DNA of 64,000 bases from positions 25,938,001 through 26,002,000 of the forward strand of contig NC_046681.1 in assembly GCF_009870125.1 (NCBI RefSeq). The letters run 5' to 3'. This document shows, piece by piece, positions 25,630-34,994 of the stretch. The translations under genes and the position numbers were made by a program. The notes beneath the pieces were generated by a model. That model was not told the origin of the DNA and did not search any database. It saw nothing but the letters and a program-made list of their open reading frames with translations. The first letter of the stretch is position 1, and the number at the start of each line of letters is the position of its first letter. Source of the stretch: Drosophila pseudoobscura (Eukaryota > Arthropoda > Insecta > Diptera > Drosophilidae).

Positions 25630-25915
25630 CGTCTTAAGAAAAGACGAACCTGGGCAGGCAAGCCCTCGATTTCAGACCCATAGGTCTATCGTCTGTCCTT
25701 TTGAGGACGATGGAACGGCTTCTGGGGACGCATCTCAAGGCGAGTATTCCGCCTGGTCTAATCCCAGACTCCCAGCAAGGCTAACGGAGGGGAAGATCCA
25801 TCGCAACGCCCCTACACACGATCACATCGATCGATAGAAGCGTCCCTTAACTGTAGGGAGGTACACCCTACACCCTAGTAGCCTTCCATTTGGACTTTGA
25901 CAGCAATTTAGCGAT
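25630..25915 (+). mobile_element. Non-LTR retrotransposon reverse-transcriptase fragment (copy 1)
   Basis: Across shifted frames the plus strand reads LLRTMERLLGTHL, then LIPDSQQG (stop) RRGRSIATPLHTI, then TLVAFHLDFDSNLA. These align in order with the RT core of Jockey/LOA/R1-type elements (family pattern: fingers LLKTMERL, QHAYxxGxST, and catalytic-region VAFLDIEGAFNN). The catalytic motif is corrupted and there are stops and frameshifts, so it is dead. It sits inside the duplicated spacer of the peptide cluster. Confidence 0.65.
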
Positions 25916-25957
25916 AATCACCCCCAAAGAAATCTCGATTTTGTTATGCTTTCACAA

Positions 25958-26164
25958 TCATTTATGTCCGATCTCTGGAATTCCTAGCTCCGACCTGGCA
26001 CAAGCCCCGTTTAAGGTAGCAACAAATTGAGGGCTGTCGAACAAATATTGCAATTGTAAACATTTGTGGGGAATAGTTTTCTTTGAGGCTCTTTGCTTAC
26101 TTGGTGAGTAGCTGTCGGGAATCATAACTGCCAGAACGCAGGGCACAGCCAGTAGCCAACGCAT
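25958..26164 (-). CDS. Peptide gene C: 68-aa secreted protein
   Basis: Begins MRWLLAVPCVLAVM, the family signal peptide, then continues with a 54-residue tail containing two cysteines (KCLQLQY... and GACARSE...) and ends PEIGHK. The tail is unrelated in frame to the CDPKKHQCG-type ends of A and E but partly alignable with out-of-frame or stop-broken text in B. So C either represents an older, longer form or a frameshifted A/E-type gene that reads into former 3' DNA. The start at 26164 is chosen because the paralogues agree there and the 11-nt leader is conserved; the frame is open to an upstream ATG at 26194 that lies upstream of the initiator. Function unknown. Confidence 0.45.
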   Translation of the reverse strand: MRWLLAVPCVLAVMIPDSYSPSKQRASKKTIPHKCLQLQYLFDSPQFVATLNGACARSELGIPEIGHK

Positions 26165-26169
26165 CTTGA

Positions 26170-26211
26170 GACGATGAATATCGTTGGCCAGCAATCCTCA
26201 TTCTTTTTATA
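26170..26211 (-). promoter_or_regulatory. Core promoter of peptide gene C
   Basis: Minus-strand TATAAAAAG (T at 26211), then CCAACGATATTCATCG with the initiator A at 26175, giving an 11-nt leader. The upstream TTATTTCACTTT block is present at about 26240. Confidence 0.55.
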
Positions 26212-28500
26212 TTATTTGTATTGCACTGAAACAAATTGCATTTATTTCACTTTAAATGTATAATCTACGGCTAATTATGATGGTCGAAGCGTGTCTAAGA
26301 CACCTATTTCCTGATTGTGAAGGAGATTTCGCTGAAAATATGAGGAATATGTTCAGGAACACAAGAGCAAAAAAGGAGTCTGTTCGGAGCAGAACCAACC
26401 AGCCAATTATTGGCCAAATTCTTATGTTTTTTGTAAGTCTGTTTCGCTATCATCTATCTACATATCTATAGCTGCTCTCAGGGATCGCATTGGATTGGAT
26501 CGGCAATGGATTCTTTTAGAGGGCAATCAAGGACTATTTAATTGCAATTTGAATGCCATTAAGGAACAGACTTTAATTTTTTTTATATTATTATTATATT
26601 ATTTTGAGCCTCTATTGGTTGTAAATCGTAAAAAATTAATTAAAAATTAATTAATTATTTAATAATTACAAAAAAAATACGTATTTTGGTGTGTTCTATA
26701 TTGGTTACGGCAATATTTCCTTCACATTGATTTATTCAGCTAAAATTAGAATTCCTAACTTTTATTTGCGGTCCATCTTTTTGGGATTTATTTATATATG
26801 ATTACATATATTGACTTTTCAATAAAAGAATTAGCTTTATACTAGACACCAGACAGACTACTTGCTGGAAAACAATTTATAGAGCAGAAACTGAGAGGCA
26901 AGAAGGGAATACTAGTAGAAGATTGTTCCTATTGGTTCCAAGAGCAAAAAGGCTTTTAGATTGCTGCTTTCTTATAATTATAATTTATACTCTTTTCTTA
27001 TAATTTCTGGATGTCCTATCTACATTATGTGAGAGTGAAATCGAAATACTTTTTGGATTCTTTTTATATTTAGTTTTCTCAAGAGACTTTATTTTATTAT
27101 CGAGCAACAGTTTCATTCAACAAAACGAGAGAAAAGGCCCTTTTCTGAGCTCTAATCTCCAGAGATCCTTACAAATTTAGTGAATTCTGTAACACGGCGG
27201 CTCCAAAAAGTTATTGAAGCTAAAGTAGAATATATATTTTATTAAATTTTGCTTAATTTACTTAAATTACTTATTAATTCAAATCTTTTTAAGTTTGAAT
27301 TAAAATATATTGGTTTTCTTATTTTGAAGTTTCTATTAGTTATATACATATTTAAAAGAAAAATAAATCAAAAATTCTTCATAAAGTCACTAAAAAGTTA
27401 TGCTTAAAAATACCCAATTATTACTTCGTCAAAAGTGTACATACTTTTTATAAGGCCGTATCTTTGGTATTTTCCTAGAGTGGCCGTATATTCAGGGATT
27501 ATTTGCCGTATTGCCTGATAGAGGCTATCCTACCTACCTCTATTTTATTCCGGAATATTTCAATTATAATAATTTAGCCCCAAGCTACAGTATCGCCCCC
27601 GTCGAGACCCTGTTCTCGCTGGATGCTTGCTACTTACATAACCACATTTTTGCAGCGCTTTTCATGTCTGCCAACCAGACCATCCATCCACCCACCCTCC
27701 TTCTTATGGGTCTGGTGGGGGGTGGTGCGTCCTGACTGCGGCGGCGTTCGCGTCTTAATCCTTTTTCCATTATTATTTTCATAATTCTTATTTACATGAC
27801 GCCAAACGTCTTCGTCTCGGTCTGTCCTCCCCTCGCCCGTGTCCTTTGCCCTGTCGAGATTTTTGTCTGTTACTGTTGTGTGGTGAGGGGGCTTGGGGGG
27901 GTGGGGGTGTGCGCTGTGTGCCACCCCCTAACCCTTAAGGGTAGAGCCTGTCTCTTTCGCTTGCCTCTTTTTTAATGTTTGGCGAAAAATTATTTTCTTA
28001 TAACTGAATTATTCACTGATTACATGCCGCTGCCTTCGCTCTCCCTCCCCTCCCCCTCCCCCTACCCCTCGCGCCTGTCGTTTTCGCTTTGCCAATCCCT
28101 TATCATGCTTACAAATTTATTACTCATACGCCCCGCCCCAAAAACGGAGCTCAAAAGCTCTCTTCTCTTCGGTTCTTGGGCCAGAGACCCGTTTCCGAAT
28201 GATTTGCTTGTTTGAGTGGGTGGTGGGGTGGTGGGGCGGTGGGGTGCTTGGGGGGTGGTAATGGGCTCTGGTTGGGCTCCCATCATGTGAGAACTGCATA
28301 ATTATGAGCGCAAAACGGATTTAATTTTTAATTAAAGCGCATTTGAGCATTTGAGTGTCTCCTGGCAGGATTTTTTGCCTCTCTTTGGGATTGAATGTAT
28401 CTTTCGAATTATAGAGTAGTGAGATTTTGTACAAGATTTATTCGGAATGATTAACGTTTACCGATTTGAAAGTATCTGCCGAAAAGGTTAACCCGGACGG
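26212..28500. other. Upstream flank of gene C, then AT-rich intergenic DNA
   Basis: About 26212-26590 is a diverged partner of the DNA upstream of gene E (30950-31300); shared pieces include GCGTGTCTAAGACACC, GATTTCGCTGA and AGGGATYG. About 26575-27480 is strongly AT-rich without repeats of note. 27700-28280 has G/T-rich and C-rich patches (GGGTGGTGGGGTGGTGGGG near 28215). No supported gene. Confidence 0.5.
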
Positions 28501-28503
28501 CCC

Positions 28504-28896
28504 TTAGAGGAGGCCACGCAGAGGCCAGTATGGGCCTTGGTTATCCGGAAAGGGGGAGTGCTTATGAGGTCTAGAAGTCCTCGAGAATGGAGGTTGTTCC
28601 TTGGCGTCCTCTAAGAGGCATCTTCTAGTGATTCCCAGCTGCGGGGCGCCCAGGTCTCTTGTCTTTACCCCTGCGAGAGCCGGGCAGTGGCAGATGAGAT
28701 GTTTCCCAGTCAGACAGTGGCCTGTATTCCCCCCAACAGTCTGTAGAATGGTTTTCGGGGGAGTCTCCACCTGCTTTTGGGCTGTACTCTGGCCTGGTTC
28801 TCTAAACAGGGACAGAGGTACTTTCACGACTCTCTCATACGCCTGCCCGAAGCCTTCTGCCGCCAAAGGTAGCTTAAATTTGCAATCCACAAGCAC
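28504..28896 (-). mobile_element. Degenerate C-terminal part of a non-LTR retrotransposon ORF2
   Basis: The minus strand stays open for about 130 codons and contains GGNTGHCLTGKH followed closely by LICHCPALAGVKTRDLGAP. In LOA/R1/Jockey-type ORF2 proteins a TGH...H motif and a terminal CxxC...H...C zinc-knuckle region (ending H-L-L-C-x-C-P-A-L) lie some 25 residues apart. Here the intervening part looks deleted. This is inference from motif order. It may derive from the same element as the RT fragments at 25.7 and 30.6 kb, but it is on the opposite strand. Confidence 0.4.
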
Positions 28897-30179
28897 ACCT
28901 TATATCTATACAAAGAAAAGGTATTGCCGCCTCATTTTGTGGCACTTAAAAGAGCCATCTCCCACCCACACATAAAGGAATATATATCGAACTAGTTGAG
29001 ATATTAATATACTTAAGCAGGCGCTTTCCCCTCCCCCTGCTTCATAAAGAAACTCCTTCAAAGGGACTGGCATTTCTGGTGGCTTAAATTTCGCCTCTGT
29101 GGAGCCTCCGATGAGGGCCACTTGTAACTGTATCTGCTGCTATCGTCCTGCCATCCCGGGCCCTGTGCCGCAGCTCAATATTATGCTTTCATTTCTGTTT
29201 GCCGAGTGTTTGCATAAAGCGCGCACTGACCGGCCATAGTCCGGGCCCAGCACCCAGCACCCGCCCCCGCCCCGTCCTCCAGCGGTGGTGGCATCGATAA
29301 TGTGTCGCATGTTTAACTGCCACTGCCACTGCCAGTGCCACAACTGCACCGAGCGAACCTCTTGTTGCAGCCCCAACTGTAGCTCTTGGACCCGTTCCAG
29401 TGCCGCCCGTCGACGTTGATGATGACACTCATAACAATTGCGCGACGGCATTTTACAAACTTTGATACATGCATCAGGCAGGGGCACACCGGCCAGGGCG
29501 GGGGGGGGGGGGGGGGGTTGCTCCACCCCAAAGGCAATGGCCAAAACCAAACCAAACGTAAACGCAAATGAAAGCAAAATGCAGCCATGTCAGCAGCATC
29601 GGCAACGGCGACGGCATCGGCATCACGATAGCGGGTGCAGTGGATGTTAACAAAACAAGTGAGGGCCAACAACACAGTCCCGAAGGGAAGGCAGGGACAC
29701 ACGTGGGAGTACGATGGGCAGATGGGCTGATAGGCAGATATGTGGCTCGGCCATTTGGCAGTTGGCACTCGAATGCAATTTCAGTAATTAAAATAAACAA
29801 CAGAGCGCCACGAGAGTCGAGGACTGCCTCGCTGTTGACTCCTTCATGACATTGTCATCATCATCAGCAGCAACAGCATCATCAACATATCATTATCAGA
29901 CAATCCCTGCGACCATTCGGACGCCTGCCCAACTGCCTTTGTCAAAATAAACAGCAACTGTCCAACATGCCTCCCAGTAAGGACTATGGAATGCCCTCTA
30001 AAGCATCTACATAGCCCCGTGTGGGATCTACTACCTTCAGATGTGTGTGGAACGCATCTCAGTGCGGAGCCACGGAGCCCATATATAGAGCCATTTGAGG
30101 CTACTTTTAGCCCTTAAGCCCCTTAGCGATAGGTTCCGTATGATAAGCCCAGGAAAAGCTGTATTTATTGATTTCAAGC
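28897..30179. other. Intergenic DNA, no supported gene
   Basis: Includes an uninterrupted G18 run at 29500-29517 and runs of TGC/GCA-type triplets around 29310-29400 and 29580-29640 that create overlapping open frames on both strands. None has a recognisable domain. Confidence 0.5.
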
Positions 30180-30263
30180 TCATCTAGTCGCATTTTGAGA
30201 TCTGAGGAGTTGCGCCCCTGTTATCACTGCTAGAACAAAGGTAAGAGCCAGCAGCCAACGCAT
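30180..30263 (-). pseudogene. Peptide gene D: frameshifted 27-aa member
   Basis: Starts MRWLLALTFVLAVITGA with a full family promoter and leader, then ends QLLRSQNATR. Aligned with paralogue E, D lacks about four net bases after GGGGC. In the alternative frame it would read ATPQISKCD and stop, clearly homologous to CNPKIKKCD of E. D has therefore lost the C-x6-C tail through a small deletion, and its 27-residue length is coincidental. AATAAATACAG follows the stop as in gene A. It may still be transcribed and secreted as a different short peptide (note the sequon NAT), but loss of the ancestral product is the simpler reading. Confidence 0.5.
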
Positions 30264-30270
30264 CTTGAAA

Positions 30271-30309
30271 CGATGAATATCGTTGGCCAGCAAGTCTCAT
30301 TTTTTTATA
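30271..30309 (-). promoter_or_regulatory. Core promoter of peptide gene D
   Basis: Minus-strand TATAAAAAAA (T at 30309), initiator TCATCG with A at 30274, and an 11-nt leader. Nearly identical to gene B over this region except that the initiator is intact. Confidence 0.55.
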
Positions 30310-30479
30310 CCATTTTCATTGTTCCGAAACAAATTGGAATTGTTTCACTTTGACCATATAATCTATAGCTAATCGAGCGGGTCTAAGCGGATCTAAGCAA
30401 CAAAATTGTGATATCATGATATTTTATAATAAGTTTGCAGGGAATTCCCCTCAAAATATGTTTCAGAAATTAGAGTCGT

Positions 30480-30765
30480 CTTAAGAAAAGACGAACCTGG
30501 GCAGGCAAGCCCTCGATTTCAGACCCATAAGTCGATCGTCTTTCCTTCTGATGAGGATGGAACGGCTTCTGGGGACGCATCTCACGGCGAGTATTCCGCC
30601 TAGTCTAATCCCAGACTCCCAGCATGCCTAACGGAGGGGAAGATCCACCGAAAGGGCTCTACACACGATCACATCGATCGATAGAAGCGTTCCTTTACTG
30701 TAGGGAGTACACCCTATACCCTAGTAGCCTTCCATTTGGACTTTGGCAGCAATTTAGCGATAATC
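30480..30765 (+). mobile_element. Non-LTR retrotransposon reverse-transcriptase fragment (copy 2)
   Basis: The plus strand reads MERLLGTHL, then LIPDSQHA (stop) RRGRSTERALHTI, then DRSVPLL. The SQHA-x-RRGRST-x-x-ALH string fits the Jockey/LOA/R1 RT pattern better than copy 1, so copy 2 keeps more ancestral bases. Stops and frameshifts show it is inactive. Confidence 0.65.
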
Positions 30766-30828
30766 ACCCCCAAAGAAATCTCGATTTGGTTATGCCACGT
30801 CACCAAATGTGTTTTTTTCAAGCTCTAT

Positions 30829-30912
30829 TCAGTCACATTTTTTAATTTTTGGATTGCAGAGTGCCCCTGCAATAATTGCCAGAACAAAGGGTACAGCCTG
30901 CAGCCAACGCAT
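30829..30912 (-). CDS. Peptide gene E: 27-aa secreted precursor with C-x6-C tail
   Basis: Single-exon frame of 27 codons starting MRWLQAVPFVLAIIAGA and ending LCNPKIKKCD. The A-G-A before Leu is a good signal-peptidase site, which would release LCNPKIKKCD, a basic decapeptide with cysteines six residues apart. Same length and pattern as gene A 6 kb away. The two differ at most codons of the tail but keep both Cys, the Pro and the first Lys, which suggests selection on the peptide. The 3' flank lacks the clean AATAAATACAG of A and D (it reads GAAAAAAACACA), so 3'-end formation is less clear. Family unknown to me; male accessory gland or immune peptide would be guesses. Confidence 0.6.
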   Translation of the reverse strand: MRWLQAVPFVLAIIAGALCNPKIKKCD

Positions 30913-30919
30913 CTTCGAG

Positions 30920-30959
30920 CAATGAATATCGTTGGCAAGGAGTCCTCATTTTTATATAA
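30920..30959 (-). promoter_or_regulatory. Core promoter of peptide gene E
   Basis: Minus-strand TATATAAAAA (T at 30958), initiator TCATTG with A at 30923, and an 11-nt leader. The upstream block (plus-strand GGAATTATTTCAGTTGGACTATATTATCTAGGGCTAAT in pieces, 30984-31022) matches the other members. Confidence 0.6.
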
Positions 30960-31560
30960 TTTTTTATTGTTCTGAAGCAAATAGGAATTATTTCAGTTGG
31001 ACTATATTATCTAGGGCTAATAAAGAGTGTCTAAGCGTGTCTAAGACACCGACTTCCTCATATTTTATACGAGTTGTGAAGGGAATTTCGCTGACAAAAA
31101 GGCGGAAGTTTCTTAGGAACATAAAAGGACTCTGTATAGCTGCTGGCCAAAGGACAGCCCATTGTTGGACAGCATATTTTAAGTGGCCACAAATTTCTAT
31201 GTTATTCTCGAAAGAAGCTACGCTGCGTTCAGGGATTGGATCTTTCGGATTTCGATGCCATTAAAGAAAATAAAACCTATCGGACTTTAATTTGTGTGGC
31301 GTGTTTTTATTTATTTGTAATAATTAGTCAGAATCTGTCAAAAAAATACTTGAAATATAATAATTTGTTACACTTTCCAGGTCTTTTCGTGGTCCGTGGC
31401 CAATCCAAGGCAACTACTAGGGGAAGGTCTGATATTAGAGGGATATATCTATAAAAAAATACATTAAAATTACAATAAATTATGGAGCATAGTCTTCAAG
31501 GCGTCTCTCATCTTACATGTGGATCTCTCTATCACCTCTGCCTCAAAAAAGATAACATTC

Positions 31561-31690
31561 GGCCAACTCGTGGTGGAACAATGAATTTCCTTGGCAAACA
31601 ATGTACATTCTTCATTGTTTTTATTGTTCCGAAGAATCAATGCTTGCTAATCAAGCATTAAGCTACCGATTTCCCCATGTTCAAGCCCCA
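31561..31690 (-). pseudogene. Peptide gene F: relic with lost start codon
   Basis: The minus strand keeps TTGCCAAGGAAATTCATTGTTCCACC, homologous to the initiator-leader of E and A, but the start codon position reads ACG. The following GAGTTGGC echoes GCGTTGGC. The TATA box is degraded to CAATAAAAAC. Upstream, GAAGAATCAATGC...GCTAAT...CCGATTTCC matches the family's upstream block. No signal peptide remains, so this is a dead sixth member that marks the edge of the cluster. Confidence 0.45.
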
Positions 31691-32059
31691 TGGTCACCAG
31701 CTGATGTGTTTACTGATGGACTCTGCCCCTTTACAGGGTACAACCTACGCCCGAAACCTACGCAGTTTCGTGGCAGAGGCAATCGCCGAGAATTGACTTA
31801 ATTAAATGCAATTTTCAATGCGTTTTTGGTCATTTGAGTGCGCAATTTACTGTCCTCCCCCTGGAGCGCATAGAGCAGGGTCCTTGGGCGGCTCAATGTG
31901 TGTGTGTGTGTGTGGGGAGGGGGGCTGGGTGTGAGGGCGTGGTATTGTCACTTTGGTAGGTTTTTATGTTTGTTTAATTGTCGGAGATGCGTTTCGCTTT
32001 ATGCTTATTTATGATTTAATTAAATGCAATGTGCAGCCCCGCAAAATGAGGCAAGTAGC

Positions 32060-32083
32060 GGGGTTGGGGTTGGGGTTGGGGTT
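32060..32083 (+). repeat. (GGGGTT)4, G-quadruplex motif
   Basis: Four perfect GGGGTT repeats on the plus strand: four G-tetrads' worth of guanines with two-base TT loops. The repeat equals the telomere repeat of some ciliates; in a fly it is more likely a microsatellite. Confidence 0.9.
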
Positions 32084-34439
32084 GCACTGCGATAGGGGGG
32101 CTTTTGGGTGGGTTGGAGGCCTGCTGTTTAAGGGTAGCACCATCCATCGATGGCTGAGTAAGTGTTTATTTTGGTTTCGAGACGTTCTTTGTGGCCAGAA
32201 AATCACCACAAAAGCACATTTAATTAAGCCGCCCGGCCATAATGAGGGAATTCATTAAGTTCTGTCCCATGGACATCTATATACGGATTTGATATATATT
32301 TTTGGTCAACATTTTATTCTAAAAAAGAGACCCAAAAAAACTCCATTTGGTCATCAATCAAATTATTAAGGTCCCTTTTTTTTCCTCTCTACTAATTTTT
32401 CTGGGTCGAAAAAAACAAGCGATATTGATTTAAATTTTCTAAAAAAAACCCCACATTGTTTTGACCACATATTTTTTTTGGCTCTAACGAAAGCCCCACA
32501 CAAGGCCCACCCACTCAATCCACCTTGACGTTGTTTTCAGCTTTTGAATAATTGAATTCTTCTGCTTGACGAAACACAAAACTCAAATGCACAAAACCGA
32601 TTGAGTTGATCAATCAATTTCGAGGCGGTCTCATCGCAAAACCTGGCCGGATGACCGGTGAAAATGGTTTGAGATACATTGAGTTGTAAATATGCTGCAC
32701 GGTGGCTTAGGCCACTTCAAGGGGGTGTGGGGATAAAGGATAGATGATGCAGTAAGAGGTTAACTTTTGTTGTAGGTCTGAAGGGGCATAGAGGGGTCCA
32801 GAGACGGGGTATATTACTCTATAAGGAAATAATAAGGAAATTCTATGCCATTTCAATCTATAGGTTGCTTTTGCCATCCTTAAGATTAGGCAATCCCTTG
32901 GTTCCACTCTTTAATAAAAAAACAAGATACAATCAATCTCACAGTCACCTTATTCCTTGGGGATCATTGAGCCCTGTCCCGAATAACAACGATTAAATAC
33001 AGTATGTTTTCTTTAAGCTTAATTCTACGAAATATTTTTATTCAATTCCATAAAAATGTATGATTTTTCCTTAAGTACAGCCCATCACAAATCGAATGGA
33101 TCTAGTCTATATAAATATGGGGAAATAAATCAATTTTCATGGAGAAAGGTAAGACCGAGGGTCATATATTACACTGTGACATCTGAAACACCTTGTGCCC
33201 AGCAACAAATCCATTCGAGGACCTGTCTCAGTTGTGCTTTTGGCACTTCATTCATTTGTGAATGTGACAAGTGCCGACGGGCACGGGCCAGAGAGCCCCA
33301 AATGAGAATTGTAGATGCTGACATCGCTGACGACGCTCGACTTTATGTTGATTACCTTTTTTGATTATGTCTGAGTGAGAAAGGGCCTCCGAGAGAGTCC
33401 TGCCACGGCGCAGGGCCAGGGCCACACGGCGGAAAGCCAGGATAAAACAATAAACATAAACCAAATGACGACGAAAGGAGGAGGACTACAGCCGGCCGGG
33501 GACGACGACGACGAGGACGACGACGATGCCGGAGAGCATGAAATATGATTGAAGTCGAAATGAAAGATCCAGCAACCACTTGAGAGGTGGCTCATGTGTA
33601 GAGTGTTGCAGGGAGTCGTCGCCGTGCCACTGGGGACACGGATTTCACTCAGCCCGAGTTGAGAGTTGAAAAGGTGCAGCTGGCAAAAGGACATAATCAC
33701 TTTTACCGGCAAGCGGCAAGCGGCAAGTGGCAGCCGGCAAACGACAAAATTAAATCCCACGAATATGCAGAAACACACTCGGGAGTGGCCCCGGCTGTGT
33801 GGAGTCAACTTTCAAACCCCCAAAAACATTCTAATTGCAATAAAAAGCAACATTAACTGGAGCCCAAGGGGTAGCGGATATAGAGCTGGAGCTGGAGATG
33901 GAGATGGAGCTGGAGACGGTGGAGTGGCACTCAAAAAACTGTCTCCTCCTTTGTAATAATCATCGAATAAATTATGCAAAAATCATTTCCATTGTTGTAA
34001 GTGGCTTTCCCCTACCCCTACCCTCCCCCTCCCCCCCTGGTTGGTTGTCATCGCGCTGTTCTCATCTGTTCCTCTGAGGGGTAAAACATTTCAGTATCGC
34101 ATTACATTTGCTCTGCTTTTTCGTTTGGGTTTGGAAAATTGGCAACACTTGAATTTTTAATAAGCTCAACAGAAGTTACTTTCAACATTTTGAGCAACTC
34201 ATTTCGAATATTTGATGGAACAGCAAGTTTTATAGATTTGTTGGGTGCCTTTTTTCCCTGGATATAATTCCTAGGCCATTCCCTTCTCCATCTCTCTATT
34301 CCTGTTCTCTTCCATCGCACAACCCGTAAACTTTGAGCAAATCTCGAGCCAAGAACCTGTCGAGGGATTACGGACCACATTATCCACATAAATCCAATTG
34401 AGGATTGGCCAATGTCAGAATTATCTCGTTATGGGAGAA

Positions 34440-34466
34440 CCCAACCCCCAACCCCCAACCCCTAGT
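34440..34466 (-). repeat. CCCCCAA repeat; G-quadruplex motif on the minus strand
   Basis: Plus-strand ACCCAACCCCCAACCCCC... gives four G-runs (3 to 5 long) separated by TT on the minus strand. Confidence 0.75.
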
Positions 34467-34970
34467 ACCTTTCGAACAGACTGCAGTATTAGCCGGGCAT
34501 TTTATTTTCCACTTTGCTTGTATTTATTTAAATTTGAGCCTAAGATATAGCCACGATATGGCTGAGGGCCAGGACCAGGGCCAGGACCGGGACCGGGACT
34601 GGCTTGGGCTTATCGCTCTCTCGGCTTATTTGCACAGGCGATTGCCGAAAACCAATCGGCGTAAAATTGAAACCAGCACCGGGATCTAATGCCGGGGTTG
34701 GGTCCTGCGTCCTGGCTGCTGACTCCTGGGTGTGGCGTGTGCCGAGGCATAAAAATGAAAAACAAATAAAAGGCAGACCCAAATGAAAGCAGCAAAACGT
34801 TAGTGAATATGAAATTTCCAAAAATTAAACATGCCGCATCAAACATCGATTGATTGACGCGCGATTTGACACGTGGAAAATGCATAAAATAGGGAAAAAC
34901 CATACCCCACTTGAAAAGCCATCTGTAATTGTTGCAGCCACCCCTCGACAGGTTCGAGGCGAGGGTGACT

Positions 34971-34994
34971 CCCCCCCCCCCCCCCCCCCCCCCC
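34971..34994. repeat. C24 homopolymer
   Basis: Twenty-four consecutive cytosines on the plus strand. It accounts for several spurious Pro-rich or Gly-rich open frames across it. Confidence 0.85.

Larger units (their letters stand above)
25370..25950. repeat. Duplicated segment, copy 1 (pairs with 30229-30796)
   Basis: Start of gene B, its promoter, a spacer with reverse-transcriptase remnants and the 3' flank of gene C. By eye it differs from copy 2 by only a few bases per hundred plus small indels. Flanking homology continues past both ends (B/D signal peptides; upstream DNA of C and E) but is much more diverged. Confidence 0.75.
30229..30796. repeat. Duplicated segment, copy 2 (pairs with 25370-25950)
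   Basis: Contains the start of gene D, its promoter, the RT-bearing spacer and the 3' flank of gene E in the same order and orientation as copy 1, about 4.85 kb away. Similarity in the spacer is far higher than between the flanking genes C and E. Confidence 0.75.
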
